64,000 nt of DNA from Fischerella sp. PCC 9605 (GTDB taxonomy: Bacteria; Cyanobacteriota; Cyanobacteriia; Cyanobacteriales; Nostocaceae): positions 1,699,946-1,763,945 of the forward strand of contig NZ_KI912149.1 of NCBI RefSeq assembly GCF_000517105.1. The letters are read 5' to 3'. The translations under genes and the position numbers were made by a program. The notes under the pieces are model-generated. The model was not told the DNA's origin. It saw nothing but the letters and a program-made list of their open reading frames with translations, and ran no database searches. Shown in pieces: positions 25,722 through 34,735 of this stretch (position 1 is the first letter of the stretch; every line of letters begins with the position of its first letter).

Positions 25722-27299
25722 ATGATGAATTCCTCCAACGATCCTCACTCTCATCGGCAGTCAATTCCAAGCAGCAATGGTTACACGCAAAACGGTGTAA
25801 ATCCAGTTTCTGTTCTTGAGGAAACGCCCTTAACGACCCCTCCCGAGACACCGCTAGAATTCAAAAGATTTGACCAGCCTGTAGTTTTGCGGCAGTCATC
25901 AACTTTACCAAGGGCGGTGGCGTGGACTTTAATTGGTGTTACTACCGCTGCGGTAGTCTGGGCTTGTGTCGCACAATATGAAGAGGCTGTTCCTGCTCAA
26001 GGTAAACTCGAACCAGAAGGTGCTGTTACAGAAGTACAAGCACCGATGGCGGGGGTAGTGAAAAGGATTTTGGTGCGAGATGGGCAAAAAGTGAAGCAAG
26101 GTGATTTACTCCTCGCCCTAGATCCGACAGTTGACAGTGCCGAACAAGTTTCACTGCTAAAAATTCGCGCTGCTTTGCTACAAGAAAATCTGTATTACCA
26201 GATGCAGATGCGTGGTGTGACTTCCCCAAACACCAAACTGCTGCCATCGCTACCCTCACAACAGAATTATTTAACAAAACACCGGGCAGAATTGGTTGCT
26301 GAAAATCAACTTTATCGACTGCAATTGGGTGGTGCATTGAATGCTGGGGGATTAACTACAGAACAACAAGCACGATTGCAGTCTGCCCAAGCGGAGGTGC
26401 GATCGCGCATTAACACTGCCAAATTAGAGGTAGACCAGTTGCAAAGGCAGTTACAAGAAACTCTAGTCCAGTTGGCTAGTGCTAAAGATTTGTTAGCGGT
26501 AGAGCAAAAAATTCTCACAGACTTAACATCTTTAGCAACAGAAGGGGGAATAGCCAGAAACCAATATTTGAAGCAGCAACAGCAAGTCCGCAGTCGGCAA
26601 GCAGAAGTAGACCAACTTGTTCAACAACAAAAACGAATTCAGTTTGCAATTACACAAGCGGGTGAAAAAGTACAAAATGCGATCGCCCAAAGCAAAAACG
26701 ACTTGCTAGTTAAAATTGCTGATAATCAAAAGCGTATTGCTGAAATTGACAGTCAGCTAACTAAAGCAATTGTCGACAACGGACAGCGCATTGCCCAAAT
26801 TGATAGCCAAATCAGCAAAACCCAACAAAACTTACGTTACCAAGAACTCAAAGCCCCTGTTTCAGGCACAGTCTTTGATTTACAAGCCCACACCCCAGGC
26901 TTTGTTACCAATCCATCGGCACCTGTTCTGAAAATAGTTCCTAATGAATCACTCGTAGCACAAGTCTTCATCACCAACCGTGACATTGGCTTTGTCAAAG
27001 AAGGCATGAAAGTCGATGTCAGAATTGATTCATTTCCTTTCAGTGAATTTGGGGACGTCAAAGGAAAATTAACTTGGATTGGTTCCGATGCCCTACCCCC
27101 GGACGAAATTTATCCATTCTACAGATTTCCTGCCAAAGTCGTTCTTGAACGTCAATCTCTTTTAATCAATGGTCGTGAAGTTAACCTCCAATCTGGGATG
27201 TCAGTAAGTACCAATATCAAACTTCGCAAACGCAGTGTCGCTAGTATTTTTACTGATATGTTTACTAAGAGGATGGAAAGCTTGAAATTCGTCAGGTGA
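25722..27299 (+). CDS. HlyD-family periplasmic adaptor of the type I system
   Basis: A 525-residue membrane fusion protein; AAGAGG lies seven bases before the double ATG. A Pro/Ser-rich cytoplasmic start is followed by one membrane helix (about 65-85, VAWTLIGVTTAAVVWACVA). A lipoyl half-motif (GKLEPEGAVTEVQAPMAGVV), a long coiled coil of Gln/Lys-rich helices (about 190-375), the second lipoyl half (LKAPVSGTVFDLQAHTPG) and a beta-barrel follow. It bridges the ABC exporter to a TolC-like outer membrane channel; no TolC gene is in the window. The end reads RKRSVASIFTDMFTKRMESL. Together with the upstream genes it forms a complete inner-membrane exporter for the cargo at 18699. Confidence 0.9.
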   Translation: MMNSSNDPHSHRQSIPSSNGYTQNGVNPVSVLEETPLTTPPETPLEFKRFDQPVVLRQSSTLPRAVAWTLIGVTTAAVVWACVAQYEEAVPAQGKLEPEGAVTEVQAPMAGVVKRILVRDGQKVKQGDLLLALDPTVDSAEQVSLLKIRAALLQENLYYQMQMRGVTSPNTKLLPSLPSQQNYLTKHRAELVAENQLYRLQLGGALNAGGLTTEQQARLQSAQAEVRSRINTAKLEVDQLQRQLQETLVQLASAKDLLAVEQKILTDLTSLATEGGIARNQYLKQQQQVRSRQAEVDQLVQQQKRIQFAITQAGEKVQNAIAQSKNDLLVKIADNQKRIAEIDSQLTKAIVDNGQRIAQIDSQISKTQQNLRYQELKAPVSGTVFDLQAHTPGFVTNPSAPVLKIVPNESLVAQVFITNRDIGFVKEGMKVDVRIDSFPFSEFGDVKGKLTWIGSDALPPDEIYPFYRFPAKVVLERQSLLINGREVNLQSGMSVSTNIKLRKRSVASIFTDMFTKRMESLKFVR

Positions 27300-27385
27300 T
27301 AGGAAATAGGTTAAAAGTGAAAGGGAAAAGATTAAATAAAGGTAATAATCTTTTTCCCCTGACTGTTTCCCCATTTCCCATTCCC

Positions 27386-27730
27386 TTAATCGGCTGGAAC
27401 TTGTTTATCTACTGCTGGCTCAATTTCACAGACAAGTTCATAGAAAGAAGTATTAGGAGCCTTCACAAACAAAGGACTCATCTTGTCTAAAATTTTTTGG
27501 TAAGCCTCGCTGTGATTTGCTTCCATATCACCGATGTTGTCCCAAAAAATTACGGCGATACCTTTGTCAGTTCCTGGTTGTTGCAGCAAATAGGCTTTTT
27601 TGAAGCCTTTAGTATACATTGATACAGCTTGTTCGTAGAGTTTTTTGGCTTCTTCAAACTTGCCTGGTTTAAATTCTCCCACAGCAACATAAGCATATTG
27701 ATGTCTGAGAAAATCTTGGAAGTCACTCAT
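27386..27730 (-). CDS. Dimeric alpha/beta-barrel (ABM-like) protein
   Basis: A 114-residue protein with the ferredoxin-like fold of antibiotic-biosynthesis-monooxygenase-type proteins. It has strand YAYVAVGEFKPGKFEEAKKL, a helix, then YLLQQPGTDKGIAVIFWDN and a second helix HSEAYQKILDKMSPLF. No active-site residues can be named. It is the last of three minus-strand genes (with 27876 and 28088) that may form an operon of unknown function. There is no signal peptide. It might bind a small hydrophobic or haem-like ligand, as relatives do, but that is inference. Confidence 0.65.
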   Translation of the reverse strand: MSDFQDFLRHQYAYVAVGEFKPGKFEEAKKLYEQAVSMYTKGFKKAYLLQQPGTDKGIAVIFWDNIGDMEANHSEAYQKILDKMSPLFVKAPNTSFYELVCEIEPAVDKQVPAD

Positions 27731-27875
27731 GTTTGTCTCCTTGGCAAATAGCGATCGAGAAGCCAGAATGTTTCTGGAAACTCAGTTTAAATTTAATGGT
27801 TTGGCGTACGTTGTTCAAGGGGAATAAGGACTTCCAGCGTCTAGTATCTGGCAGCCAGTACCAGAAATCTCCTTC

Positions 27876-28064
27876 TCAACCACTTCTTTTGTCAAGCTTC
27901 TTCATCAATTCCTCAGCCATATCAATTGCCAGTAAAATCAGGTCTTGCTCTTGTGTGCCCTGGGCCATATCATCAGACACTTGGGCGTAAATGTGAGGAT
28001 TAGCAAGCATTCCAGCTAATAACTGTGTGGCAATTTGTTTGATTTCAGTCGTTTTGGCATCCAT
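27876..28064 (-). CDS. Small uncharacterised helical protein, 62 aa
   Basis: A 62-residue, fully helical protein with a GAGG ribosome site six bases before its ATG. The sequence TEIKQIATQLLAGMLANPHI and later AIDMAEELMKKLDKR is typical of short cyanobacterial proteins of unknown role. It lies 23 bases after the end of the 415-residue gene upstream, so it is probably translated from the same mRNA. No family is recognised. Confidence 0.65.
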   Translation of the reverse strand: MDAKTTEIKQIATQLLAGMLANPHIYAQVSDDMAQGTQEQDLILLAIDMAEELMKKLDKRSG

Positions 28065-28087
28065 ATCGACCTCATTTGTTAGAAGTA

Positions 28088-29335
28088 CTAACCTACAGCA
28101 GTGGCAAAGTTGGATGTTGTAAGCATTTTGACAACATAGTCATCCCGGTAAATCTCAGCCTTGAGCGGCTTATAGATTAGTTCGTACCAAGCATGACCTA
28201 CCCGTGTATCAAACCCCTGTGGTTGACCTCGCATGAACATGTGCAGGCATTTTACATACTTGCCTGGTAATAACTGCCAGGAAAAATAACTTGTATTTCC
28301 CTCATGAGGGTGTGTCACTGTGTCTATATGTACGTTAGTTGCCAAGCCGTAAGCAGGATAGGGAGGTATAGCAGAACCAACAGCATACCAATCAGGCATG
28401 GGGAATACAGGCTCTATGTCTTCTGTAAGTCCCATGTTCATATGGGCAAAGTAGCGAACAGCAAAACTGAGGTTAACTACTTCTAGTTCACCTATGATCT
28501 TGTCTTCTTCACCCTTTGGTTTGGCTTTGATGAATAGTTCCTCAACTAGGTAGTCTGCACCAGCGTAAAGGCTAATGACCCGGTAAAGTTCGCACACTAA
28601 ATGATGGTTAATGCCTGTGTTCGGATCTATACCAATATAGTCAAAAGGTTCGGAGGCAATAGTGACACTAGCTCTTACAGGACCACTCGATTGGGATACA
28701 AGCCGATAAGAATGATTAAACAGATACACTTCATAGTAAGGTGATTTGGGATGGGGAGGCCCTGGTAACAAAAGCTCAGCAACTTGCATACAGCGCTTTT
28801 CTGGGTCTTGTCCCAACCATTCACCTTTTGCTGCTAAGAAGGGATCGAGAACTTCCTGATGATCTAGCTGCACGCTCGTAGCTGAACCACTAAACCAGTT
28901 TCGCTTGTCGTCCTCTGGTGTAGGTATCAAATTGAACCAGACAATCAAGCGACTGTTTACTAGTCTGACTCCTCGCGCCTCCCCCATAGCTCCGTAGACG
29001 ACTTCTAAAAATGGTTCACCCAATTCTGGAGGCATAGGCTTACCCCGACCCCGGTCTAGTCTCACAAAGCTGGAAGCAAGTATGTCATCTTCCGAACTCG
29101 GTGGGATTGCTTTTGGTAGGCAGAAAACCAAGGTATCGCGAGTCGGATCGTCGGGATCAATTCGGTCTACTTGGGCGTTTATCGGTGTATGTGAAAGGTC
29201 GCGGAGATCGCTTAATATTAGTTCTGCTGGGGAAATTTGGAATACTTGGGCAATTGGTTGCCAGGGTACGGTGACATAACCCCCTCGCCAGTAGTTTGAA
29301 GGATTGAAAAGAGATAATAAACGAACGGATGGCAT
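28088..29335 (-). CDS. Uncharacterised 415-residue protein
   Basis: A 415-residue soluble protein without signal peptide or membrane segment. It is rich in aromatic residues and prolines (YWRGGYVTVPWQPIAQVF, PGPPHPKSPYYEVYLFNHSY, FDYIGIDPNTGINHHLVCEL). The pattern suggests a beta-rich globular fold, perhaps an oxygenase or sugar-binding enzyme. Several conserved-looking His (NHHLVCEL, TVTHPHEGNTSYF) could bind metal. I do not recognise the family. It heads the small minus-strand cluster with the 62-aa and ABM-like proteins. Confidence 0.7.
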   Translation of the reverse strand: MPSVRLLSLFNPSNYWRGGYVTVPWQPIAQVFQISPAELILSDLRDLSHTPINAQVDRIDPDDPTRDTLVFCLPKAIPPSSEDDILASSFVRLDRGRGKPMPPELGEPFLEVVYGAMGEARGVRLVNSRLIVWFNLIPTPEDDKRNWFSGSATSVQLDHQEVLDPFLAAKGEWLGQDPEKRCMQVAELLLPGPPHPKSPYYEVYLFNHSYRLVSQSSGPVRASVTIASEPFDYIGIDPNTGINHHLVCELYRVISLYAGADYLVEELFIKAKPKGEEDKIIGELEVVNLSFAVRYFAHMNMGLTEDIEPVFPMPDWYAVGSAIPPYPAYGLATNVHIDTVTHPHEGNTSYFSWQLLPGKYVKCLHMFMRGQPQGFDTRVGHAWYELIYKPLKAEIYRDDYVVKMLTTSNFATAVG

Positions 29336-29428
29336 AAGTCTGCCCTCCCGGGATTTTTTGATGATTTGATATTTGATAGAAAAATGACAGCTGTCTCAGG
29401 TGTTACCCCATTCTCTGTAAGAGTAGAA

Positions 29429-29497
29429 GAGCCAGAGGCTCTAATTCTTGTTACTAGGTTGAACCTGGTAACGAGAGTTTGGAGGCGGAGCCTCCTT
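29429..29497. repeat. GTTAC palindromic repeat, copy 1
   Basis: Core GTTACTAGGTTGAACCTGGT is flanked by GAGGCTCTAATTCTT and GAGGCGGAGCCTCC. A second copy lies inverted at 30183-30250 and a third at 56771-56832. There is no coding content; it is probably a mobile or recombinogenic palindrome family. Confidence 0.7.
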
Positions 29498-29756
29498 ATA
29501 GTTGCAAATAATACAAGGTGTAGACTTAACAGCGTATGGTATATATTTCTCTCTTTTTTGAGATTAAAAAGAAAATTTGAGGAAGTTGTGAGGAAATTCT
29601 AGAAGGTATATTTGTGTTTTTAGAGTAGTGGCGATCGCTCCTGTTTTCCATTTTGAATTGTAGAAGCGATCGCTCTCTACATCTGTACACAGATCTTATT
29701 GCTTGTAACGAGGATTAGTTTTTTTGAATTCGCTTGCTCAATCGCTCCACAATCTC

Positions 29757-30017
29757 CTAGGGTAACGGATCTGGCACATCATCGAAGGGCAGAGGCTTCA
29801 GGAATTCTGTATCTTCTTGTAATTGTTCATCTTTTCCTTCCCAAGAATAGTTGCATATTTTACTTTGCAGCAATCTACCAAACATCGTATTAATAGCAAA
29901 GGCGAAGAAATCTATAAAAATCACATCCAAAGCACGGTAAATCATTGGTATCTCTCGAATTTTTATAAGCATCAAGTCATGTTGAAGATTTATTTCACAC
30001 GACGTGGCGCTTTCCAC
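29757..30017 (-). CDS. Possible small protein, 86 aa
   Basis: An 86-codon frame on the minus strand. The second half is protein-like and acidic (DEQLQEDTEFLKPLPFDDVP) after a hydrophobic part (YRALDVIFIDFFAFAIN). An internal ATG at codon 25 is an equally likely start, giving about 62 residues. It lies in a 1.1-kb repeat-rich spacer between two inverted GTTAC repeats, with no neighbour in operon. No family is recognised, and it may be a remnant. Confidence 0.4.
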   Translation of the reverse strand: MESATSCEINLQHDLMLIKIREIPMIYRALDVIFIDFFAFAINTMFGRLLQSKICNYSWEGKDEQLQEDTEFLKPLPFDDVPDPLP

Positions 30018-30182
30018 TTCTAAAATTTCTTCAAGTTTCTACAGAAATTCTCCAGATCAAAAATTGTGATTTAGGACAGGCATAACTGTGATTTTCGTCT
30101 AATCGTGTCACAAATCCCTGTGATAGGTTGCGATCGCTCTTTAAAGCAGCTCAGCACGATAGTCTTCTCTAGCGCTTCTATG

Positions 30183-30250
30183 AGGCTGCTTGGAAACCCT
30201 CAAGCCTCGTTACCAGGTTCAACCTAGTAACGAGAATTAAGAGCCTCTAG
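30183..30250. repeat. GTTAC palindromic repeat, copy 2 (inverted)
   Basis: The reverse complement of copy 1 with the core GTTACCAGGTTCAACCTAGT and the flanks GAATTAAGAGCCTC and CTCAAGCCTC. With copy 1 it brackets about 690 bases holding the 86-aa frame. Confidence 0.7.
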
Positions 30251-30359
30251 CTGTTCTTGAGAATGGTGTCACCTCGTGCAGCAGGACGTATGTTGTTAAT
30301 GCGTTCTGAAATGACTTGTAGTGGTCTATCGCATTAGTTTTGATAAGTTGTAAAATTTC

Positions 30360-30407
30360 GTAGTTAGGGCTTTAGCCCTTGAAATTGAGCGATAAATCGC
30401 TCACTAC
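30360..30407. repeat. TAGGGCTTTAGCCCT-type hairpin repeat
   Basis: Two adjacent hairpins (AGGGCTTTAGCCCT and GAGCGATAAATCGCTC) are framed by GTAGT/ACTAC. This is a common intergenic repeat in cyanobacteria, placed just past the 3' end of the AI-2E gene, where it may act as terminator. Confidence 0.65.
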
Positions 30408-30448
30408 AAACCTCTCATAATTAATGCGATGAACCATTAGGTGAGTTT

Positions 30449-31483
30449 TTACTCTGCCTTCAACTCATTCATTTCAAATAAACTAATAATCACTCCGGCG
30501 ATGGGAACGGCAAGAAAAACTCCCAGTAGCCCTGCGACTCTAGCACCTATTAAGAGTGCGAAAAACATTACAACTGGATTAATATTTAGCGAACCTTGCA
30601 TAATGCGAGGCATGAGCAAATTCTCTTCCACTTGTTGGAGTAAAATACAACCTACTAATACTTTGATACTGAGCCAAATTCCTTGGGGTAAAACAATCAA
30701 AGCCACAAGGCTAATTCCTAATGTGGCTCCAATGCCTGGAATCAAGTCAAAAACTCCGGCAATAGCAGCTAAAATTAATGTATAAGGCACTTGCAAAATC
30801 AAAAATACAACATAGGCAGAAACTCCAAAGAATACAGATAAAATTAGCCGTCCCCAAAAAAAGCCTAAAAAGTTCCGCTGGATCGCAACCGTCAAGTCGT
30901 TACGTAGATGTTCGGGAAAAAGTTTCAGAACGAAATACCAGAGACGTTCACCATCTAGCAACATGAAAAAAGCCACAACGGCGATCAAAATTATATCAAC
31001 TAAGCTGGCAAGTAATCTTTGAACTGTCGCGAAACCAACACCGATTCCTGCTAAAGCTTGATTTCGTAGTTCTTCTTCAACGGCACTTAAATCAACTTGC
31101 AAATTCCACTTATCTAACAAAGCTTCTAGTCGTTCTAACAAAAATATTATGAAGTTGACAAACTCTGGGAATTGACTGAGTAATTGTTGTCCCTGAGATA
31201 AAGCTGCAACACCGATTGTGAATGTAAAACCAACAAGAATTAAAATACTTAATAAAAATACTAAAATCACTGCTAAAGTGTGCGGTAAAAAACGCTGCAC
31301 CCACTGCACAGGATAATTAAGCAGAAATGCTAAAACTGCTGCCAAAGTAAAAATTACAATTACTGTTGAAAAATAAGCCAAAACTTGGACTATTCCCCAC
31401 CCAAGGGCAAAAAATAGTAAGTACTGAACTAATTTTGTGGTACTTATTTGTTCTAACAAATTCTTTGATTGTGATTTGCTCAT
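30449..31483 (-). CDS. AI-2E family transporter (PerM-like), copy 2
   Basis: A 344-residue paralogue of the permease at 8362. The same blocks are present: NYPVQWVQRFLPHTLAVILV, the soluble segment after GQQLLSQFPEFV, PYTLILAAIAGVFDLIPGIG and GARVAGLLGVFLAVPIAGVI. About seven membrane segments are expected, in the inner membrane. Substrate is unknown. It is divergent from the P-type ATPase gene, with a 450-base spacer holding a regulatory promoter that points the other way. Confidence 0.88.
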   Translation of the reverse strand: MSKSQSKNLLEQISTTKLVQYLLFFALGWGIVQVLAYFSTVIVIFTLAAVLAFLLNYPVQWVQRFLPHTLAVILVFLLSILILVGFTFTIGVAALSQGQQLLSQFPEFVNFIIFLLERLEALLDKWNLQVDLSAVEEELRNQALAGIGVGFATVQRLLASLVDIILIAVVAFFMLLDGERLWYFVLKLFPEHLRNDLTVAIQRNFLGFFWGRLILSVFFGVSAYVVFLILQVPYTLILAAIAGVFDLIPGIGATLGISLVALIVLPQGIWLSIKVLVGCILLQQVEENLLMPRIMQGSLNINPVVMFFALLIGARVAGLLGVFLAVPIAGVIISLFEMNELKAE

Positions 31484-31933
31484 TTCTATTTGAATAAATG
31501 TTTAAAGGGGACTGGGGATTAGGGACTGGGGATAGGGAATAAGTAATTTCCCCATCCCCGATCCCCAGTCCCGGGAGCGGCAATTCCTCCCCACCTTTAA
31601 GTTATCTATGTCATCTACCATAAGTAAGAGGTTGGCTTGAAGTTGACTGAGCGCATTGCACTCACTTTTGAATCACATTTGTTTTTAATACTAGATTTAC
31701 AGGTCAACTTTAATAATTAGCTAACTATTAGAACAACAGCTAATAGTCTTAATTTACCCTGTCAACCAATAGGGGTATAAGGGTGTAGGAATAATAATAG
31801 TGCAAGTATCCTTTTTTCTGGACTAGATTCTTCCCCCTATACCCCCATACCCTTACTCCCCTAAATCCGTCCATAGGCGCAGCCTTTCCGTAGGGTAGGG
31901 GTTTGGTCAGTGTTAAATATAAGGGCGAATAAG
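31484..31933. other. Divergent spacer with hairpins and a regulatory promoter
   Basis: It holds a long G-rich/C-rich inverted repeat (GGGGACTGGGGATTAGGGAC and its complement, about 31507-31572), the regulon-type promoter at 31661-31692, and further repeats (TCCGTAGGGTAGGGG near 31890) packed before the ATPase start. No gene is seen. Confidence 0.6.
31661..31692 (+). promoter_or_regulatory. Regulon-type promoter (CTCAC-N6-ATCAC-N10-AATACT) for the P-type ATPase
   Basis: Two half-sites (CTCACTTT at 31661 and TCACATTT at 31673) are spaced exactly 11 bases, with AATACT at 31687-31692 ten bases beyond the second TCAC. Spacing is identical to six minus-strand sites at 42-60 kb. The ATPase start is 242 bases downstream, with repeats in the leader. 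Confidence 0.65.
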
Positions 31934-34735
31934 ATGACAGCAACACCACAAGAGATAATTCGGTCAAGTCAATGGCATCATCTGTCTGTACAAGAAGTAA
32001 CTCGGCATTTAGATAGTAATTTAGAAACTGGTTTAACCTCTGCTGTTGCGGCAAAAAAACGTGAGCATTTTGGTGCGAACGAACTCAAGAGCAAACCTGG
32101 AAAAAGTCCATTGCTAAGATTTCTCTTGCAATTTCACCAACCGCTGCTGTACATCTTGTTGATTGCGGGTGCAATTAAGGCAATACTTGGGCAGTGGGTG
32201 AATGCTGGGGTAATTTGGGGCGTAACTCTGATTAATGCCATTATTGGTTTTGTTCAAGAATCTAAAGCGGAAAGTGCGATCGCCGCTTTAGCTTCCTCAG
32301 TACAAACCAATGCAACCATCATTCGCAACGGTCAAAAGATGCAAGTTCCTTCCACAGAGTTAGTACCAGGGGATGTGGTACTGCTTGCTTCTGGAGACAA
32401 AGTACCAGCCGATTTGCGTCTGGTGCAGGTACGGAATCTGCAAGTGAATGAATCGGCACTCACGGGCGAATCAATTGCAATTGAAAAAAACACGCAACCG
32501 CTTAATCTAGATGCACCCTTAGCAGAACGTACCAATATGGCTTATGCTGGTAGCTTCGTGACGTTTGGTACGGGCAAGGGTATTGTTGTTGCGATTGGAG
32601 ATGCCACAGAAACCGGGCGCATTTCCCAGCTAATGGAACAAGGAACCAGCCTGAAAACGCCATTAACCCGCAAATTTGACAAATTTAGCCGTACCTTGCT
32701 GTACATCATTTTAGGGATAGCAGCATTGATGTTTGCAGTTGGATTGGGATACGGCTACTCCTGGACAGAAATGTTTGAAGCAGCGATCGCCTTCGCTGTC
32801 AGTGCCATTCCCGAAGGATTACCAGCTGTTGTTACCGTTACACTGGCAATAGGTGTTTCCCGCATGGCGCAGCGTCACGCCATTGTTCGCAAGTTGCCAG
32901 CAGTAGAAACCCTCGGCGGTGCTACAGTTATCTGCTCTGACAAAACTGGTACGCTCACTGAAAACCAGATGACTGTACAAGCAATATATGCAGGAGGTCA
33001 ACATTATACTGTCACTGGTGTAGGCTATGCCCCCGAAGGAAAAATTTTACTCAATGAAAAGCCAGTAAATAGGAACCATTTTCCTGCTCTTGCAGAATCT
33101 CTCAAAGCCGGATTGTTATGTAATGATTCGCACCTGGAAAAAAAGGACGGGCAGTGGCAGGTTGTTGGCGACCCCACAGAGGGAGCATTGATAGCTGTTG
33201 CCAATAAAGTTGGGTTTACCCGCAGCAGCTTAGAAGAGGAAATGCCCAGGTTGGATGTCATTCCGTTTGAGTCTGAGTTCCAATACATGGCAACTTTGCA
33301 CGAAGGCTCGTCATTTGTCATTGGTCATTCGTCATTGGCAAGTAACATAGACGCGGCTTCTTCGGCTTCCCGTAGGGTAGGACAAAGAACTATCTACGTT
33401 AAAGGTTCGGTTGAAGCAATTCTCAAACGTTGTCAACAGATGTTGGATGCTGAGGGAAACCTTACTCCTGTGAATGCAGAAACGGTGCATCAGGAAGTTG
33501 ATGCAATGGCTCATCAGGGTTTACGGGTGCTAGCGTTTGCAAAGAAATCGGTATCAGATGTAGAGACGTGCCATGGCACGTCTCTACAACATGCAGATAT
33601 CGAAAATGATTTGATTTTCTTGGGATTGCAGGGGATGATCGATCCGCCTAGAACAGAAGCAATCAAAGCGGTGCAAGCCTGTCAAGAAGCTGGGATTCAA
33701 GTCAAAATGATTACAGGCGACCATGCAGTAACGGCACGGGCAATAGCTCAAAGTATGGGCTTCCACAAAAACGGCAAGGTTCTGGCTTTTACAGGAAGCG
33801 AACTTGCCCGAATGGGTAAACCAGAACTCGCCACGGCCATAGAAGATGGGGTGGTGTTTGCTCGTGTTGCGCCAGAACAGAAACTCCGCATCGTCGAAGC
33901 ATTACAATCCAAAGGCGAAGTCGTCGCCATGACGGGGGATGGTGTCAACGATGCACCCGCCCTCAAACAGGCAGATATTGGTATTGCGATGGGAGGTGCA
34001 GGTACAGAGGTAGCAAAAGAAGCCTCAGACATGATTTTGACCGATGATAACTTCGCCTCTATAGAAGCTGCGGTTGAGGAAGGGCGAACTGTTTATCGGA
34101 ACTTGCTCAAAGCGATCGCCTTTATCCTACCTGTCAACGGTGGCGAATCGATGACAATTTTAATTAGTGTACTGCTTGCTAGAGCACTGCCGATTTTGTC
34201 TTTACAAGTTCTGTGGTTGAATATGGTTAATTCCATCACCATGACTGTACCCTTAGCCTTTGAACCGAAGTCTGAACGGGTGATGCAACAACCACCGCGT
34301 AACCCCCGTGAACCGTTGCTTTCCCAAAGTTTACTCAAGCGCATCCTAGCAATTTCCATCTTTAACTGGATTTTGATTTTTGGCGTATTTGAATGGATAC
34401 GACAAACCACAGGAAATATCGATTTAGCCCGCACAATGGCAATTCAGGCTTTAGTAGCAGGAAGAATTTTTTATCTTTTAAGTATTAGTCAATTAGGAAG
34501 TGCTTTGATTGCCAGACTTCGAGGAATTAGACAGAGAATTAACGATGCCTCAGCCATTGGAATTGGAATTGCTTGTACTGTAATTTTGCAGATAATTTTC
34601 AGTCAGTGGAGTGTGATGAATCTCTTATTTTCTACAGCACCACTGAACTTAAATCAATGGTTGATTTGCTTGCTGATAGGGTTGCCAATGGTTGTAGTAG
34701 CCGCGCTAGTCAACCGCTTTGACCCTCTTGACTGA
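31934..34735 (+). CDS. Type II cation-transporting P-type ATPase
   Basis: Start at ATG 31934 (933 residues); an extension to 31910 is unlikely. It has the N-terminal cation-ATPase domain (HHLSVQEVTRHLDSN), the actuator motif NESALTGES, the M4 motif AIPEGLPAVVT typical of Ca2+-type pumps, the phosphorylation site CSDKTGTLT (D336), GMIDPPR, and the hinge MTGDGVNDAPALK. Likely Ca2+ (or Na+) export across the inner membrane by ATP hydrolysis. The nucleotide-binding domain carries two unusual in-frame inserts (near residues 457-483 and 543-552) that derive from intergenic repeats. A regulon-type promoter lies upstream. The family is certain; the ion is an inference. Confidence 0.92.
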   Translation: MTATPQEIIRSSQWHHLSVQEVTRHLDSNLETGLTSAVAAKKREHFGANELKSKPGKSPLLRFLLQFHQPLLYILLIAGAIKAILGQWVNAGVIWGVTLINAIIGFVQESKAESAIAALASSVQTNATIIRNGQKMQVPSTELVPGDVVLLASGDKVPADLRLVQVRNLQVNESALTGESIAIEKNTQPLNLDAPLAERTNMAYAGSFVTFGTGKGIVVAIGDATETGRISQLMEQGTSLKTPLTRKFDKFSRTLLYIILGIAALMFAVGLGYGYSWTEMFEAAIAFAVSAIPEGLPAVVTVTLAIGVSRMAQRHAIVRKLPAVETLGGATVICSDKTGTLTENQMTVQAIYAGGQHYTVTGVGYAPEGKILLNEKPVNRNHFPALAESLKAGLLCNDSHLEKKDGQWQVVGDPTEGALIAVANKVGFTRSSLEEEMPRLDVIPFESEFQYMATLHEGSSFVIGHSSLASNIDAASSASRRVGQRTIYVKGSVEAILKRCQQMLDAEGNLTPVNAETVHQEVDAMAHQGLRVLAFAKKSVSDVETCHGTSLQHADIENDLIFLGLQGMIDPPRTEAIKAVQACQEAGIQVKMITGDHAVTARAIAQSMGFHKNGKVLAFTGSELARMGKPELATAIEDGVVFARVAPEQKLRIVEALQSKGEVVAMTGDGVNDAPALKQADIGIAMGGAGTEVAKEASDMILTDDNFASIEAAVEEGRTVYRNLLKAIAFILPVNGGESMTILISVLLARALPILSLQVLWLNMVNSITMTVPLAFEPKSERVMQQPPRNPREPLLSQSLLKRILAISIFNWILIFGVFEWIRQTTGNIDLARTMAIQALVAGRIFYLLSISQLGSALIARLRGIRQRINDASAIGIGIACTVILQIIFSQWSVMNLLFSTAPLNLNQWLICLLIGLPMVVVAALVNRFDPLD
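33299..33384 (+). repeat. Repeat-derived insert inside the ATPase nucleotide-binding domain
   Basis: A GTCATTGGTCATTCG-type tandem and a GCGGCTTCTTCGGCTTCCC repeat separate MATLHEG from RTIYVKG. About 27 codons are added relative to the usual NGKRVIYVKG-like junction. The frame is kept. Confidence 0.65.
33560..33587 (+). repeat. GTAGAGACG palindrome inside the ATPase gene
   Basis: A perfect palindrome with core GACGTGCCATGGCACGTC, the same as at 1091-1118. It is translated as DVETCHGTSLQ between KKSVS and the conserved GMIDPP segment. Confidence 0.8.

Noticed and set aside
29366-29602. 78-codon plus-strand frame
   Set aside because: Most of it is translation of the GTTAC palindrome repeat; no ribosome site and no family resemblance.
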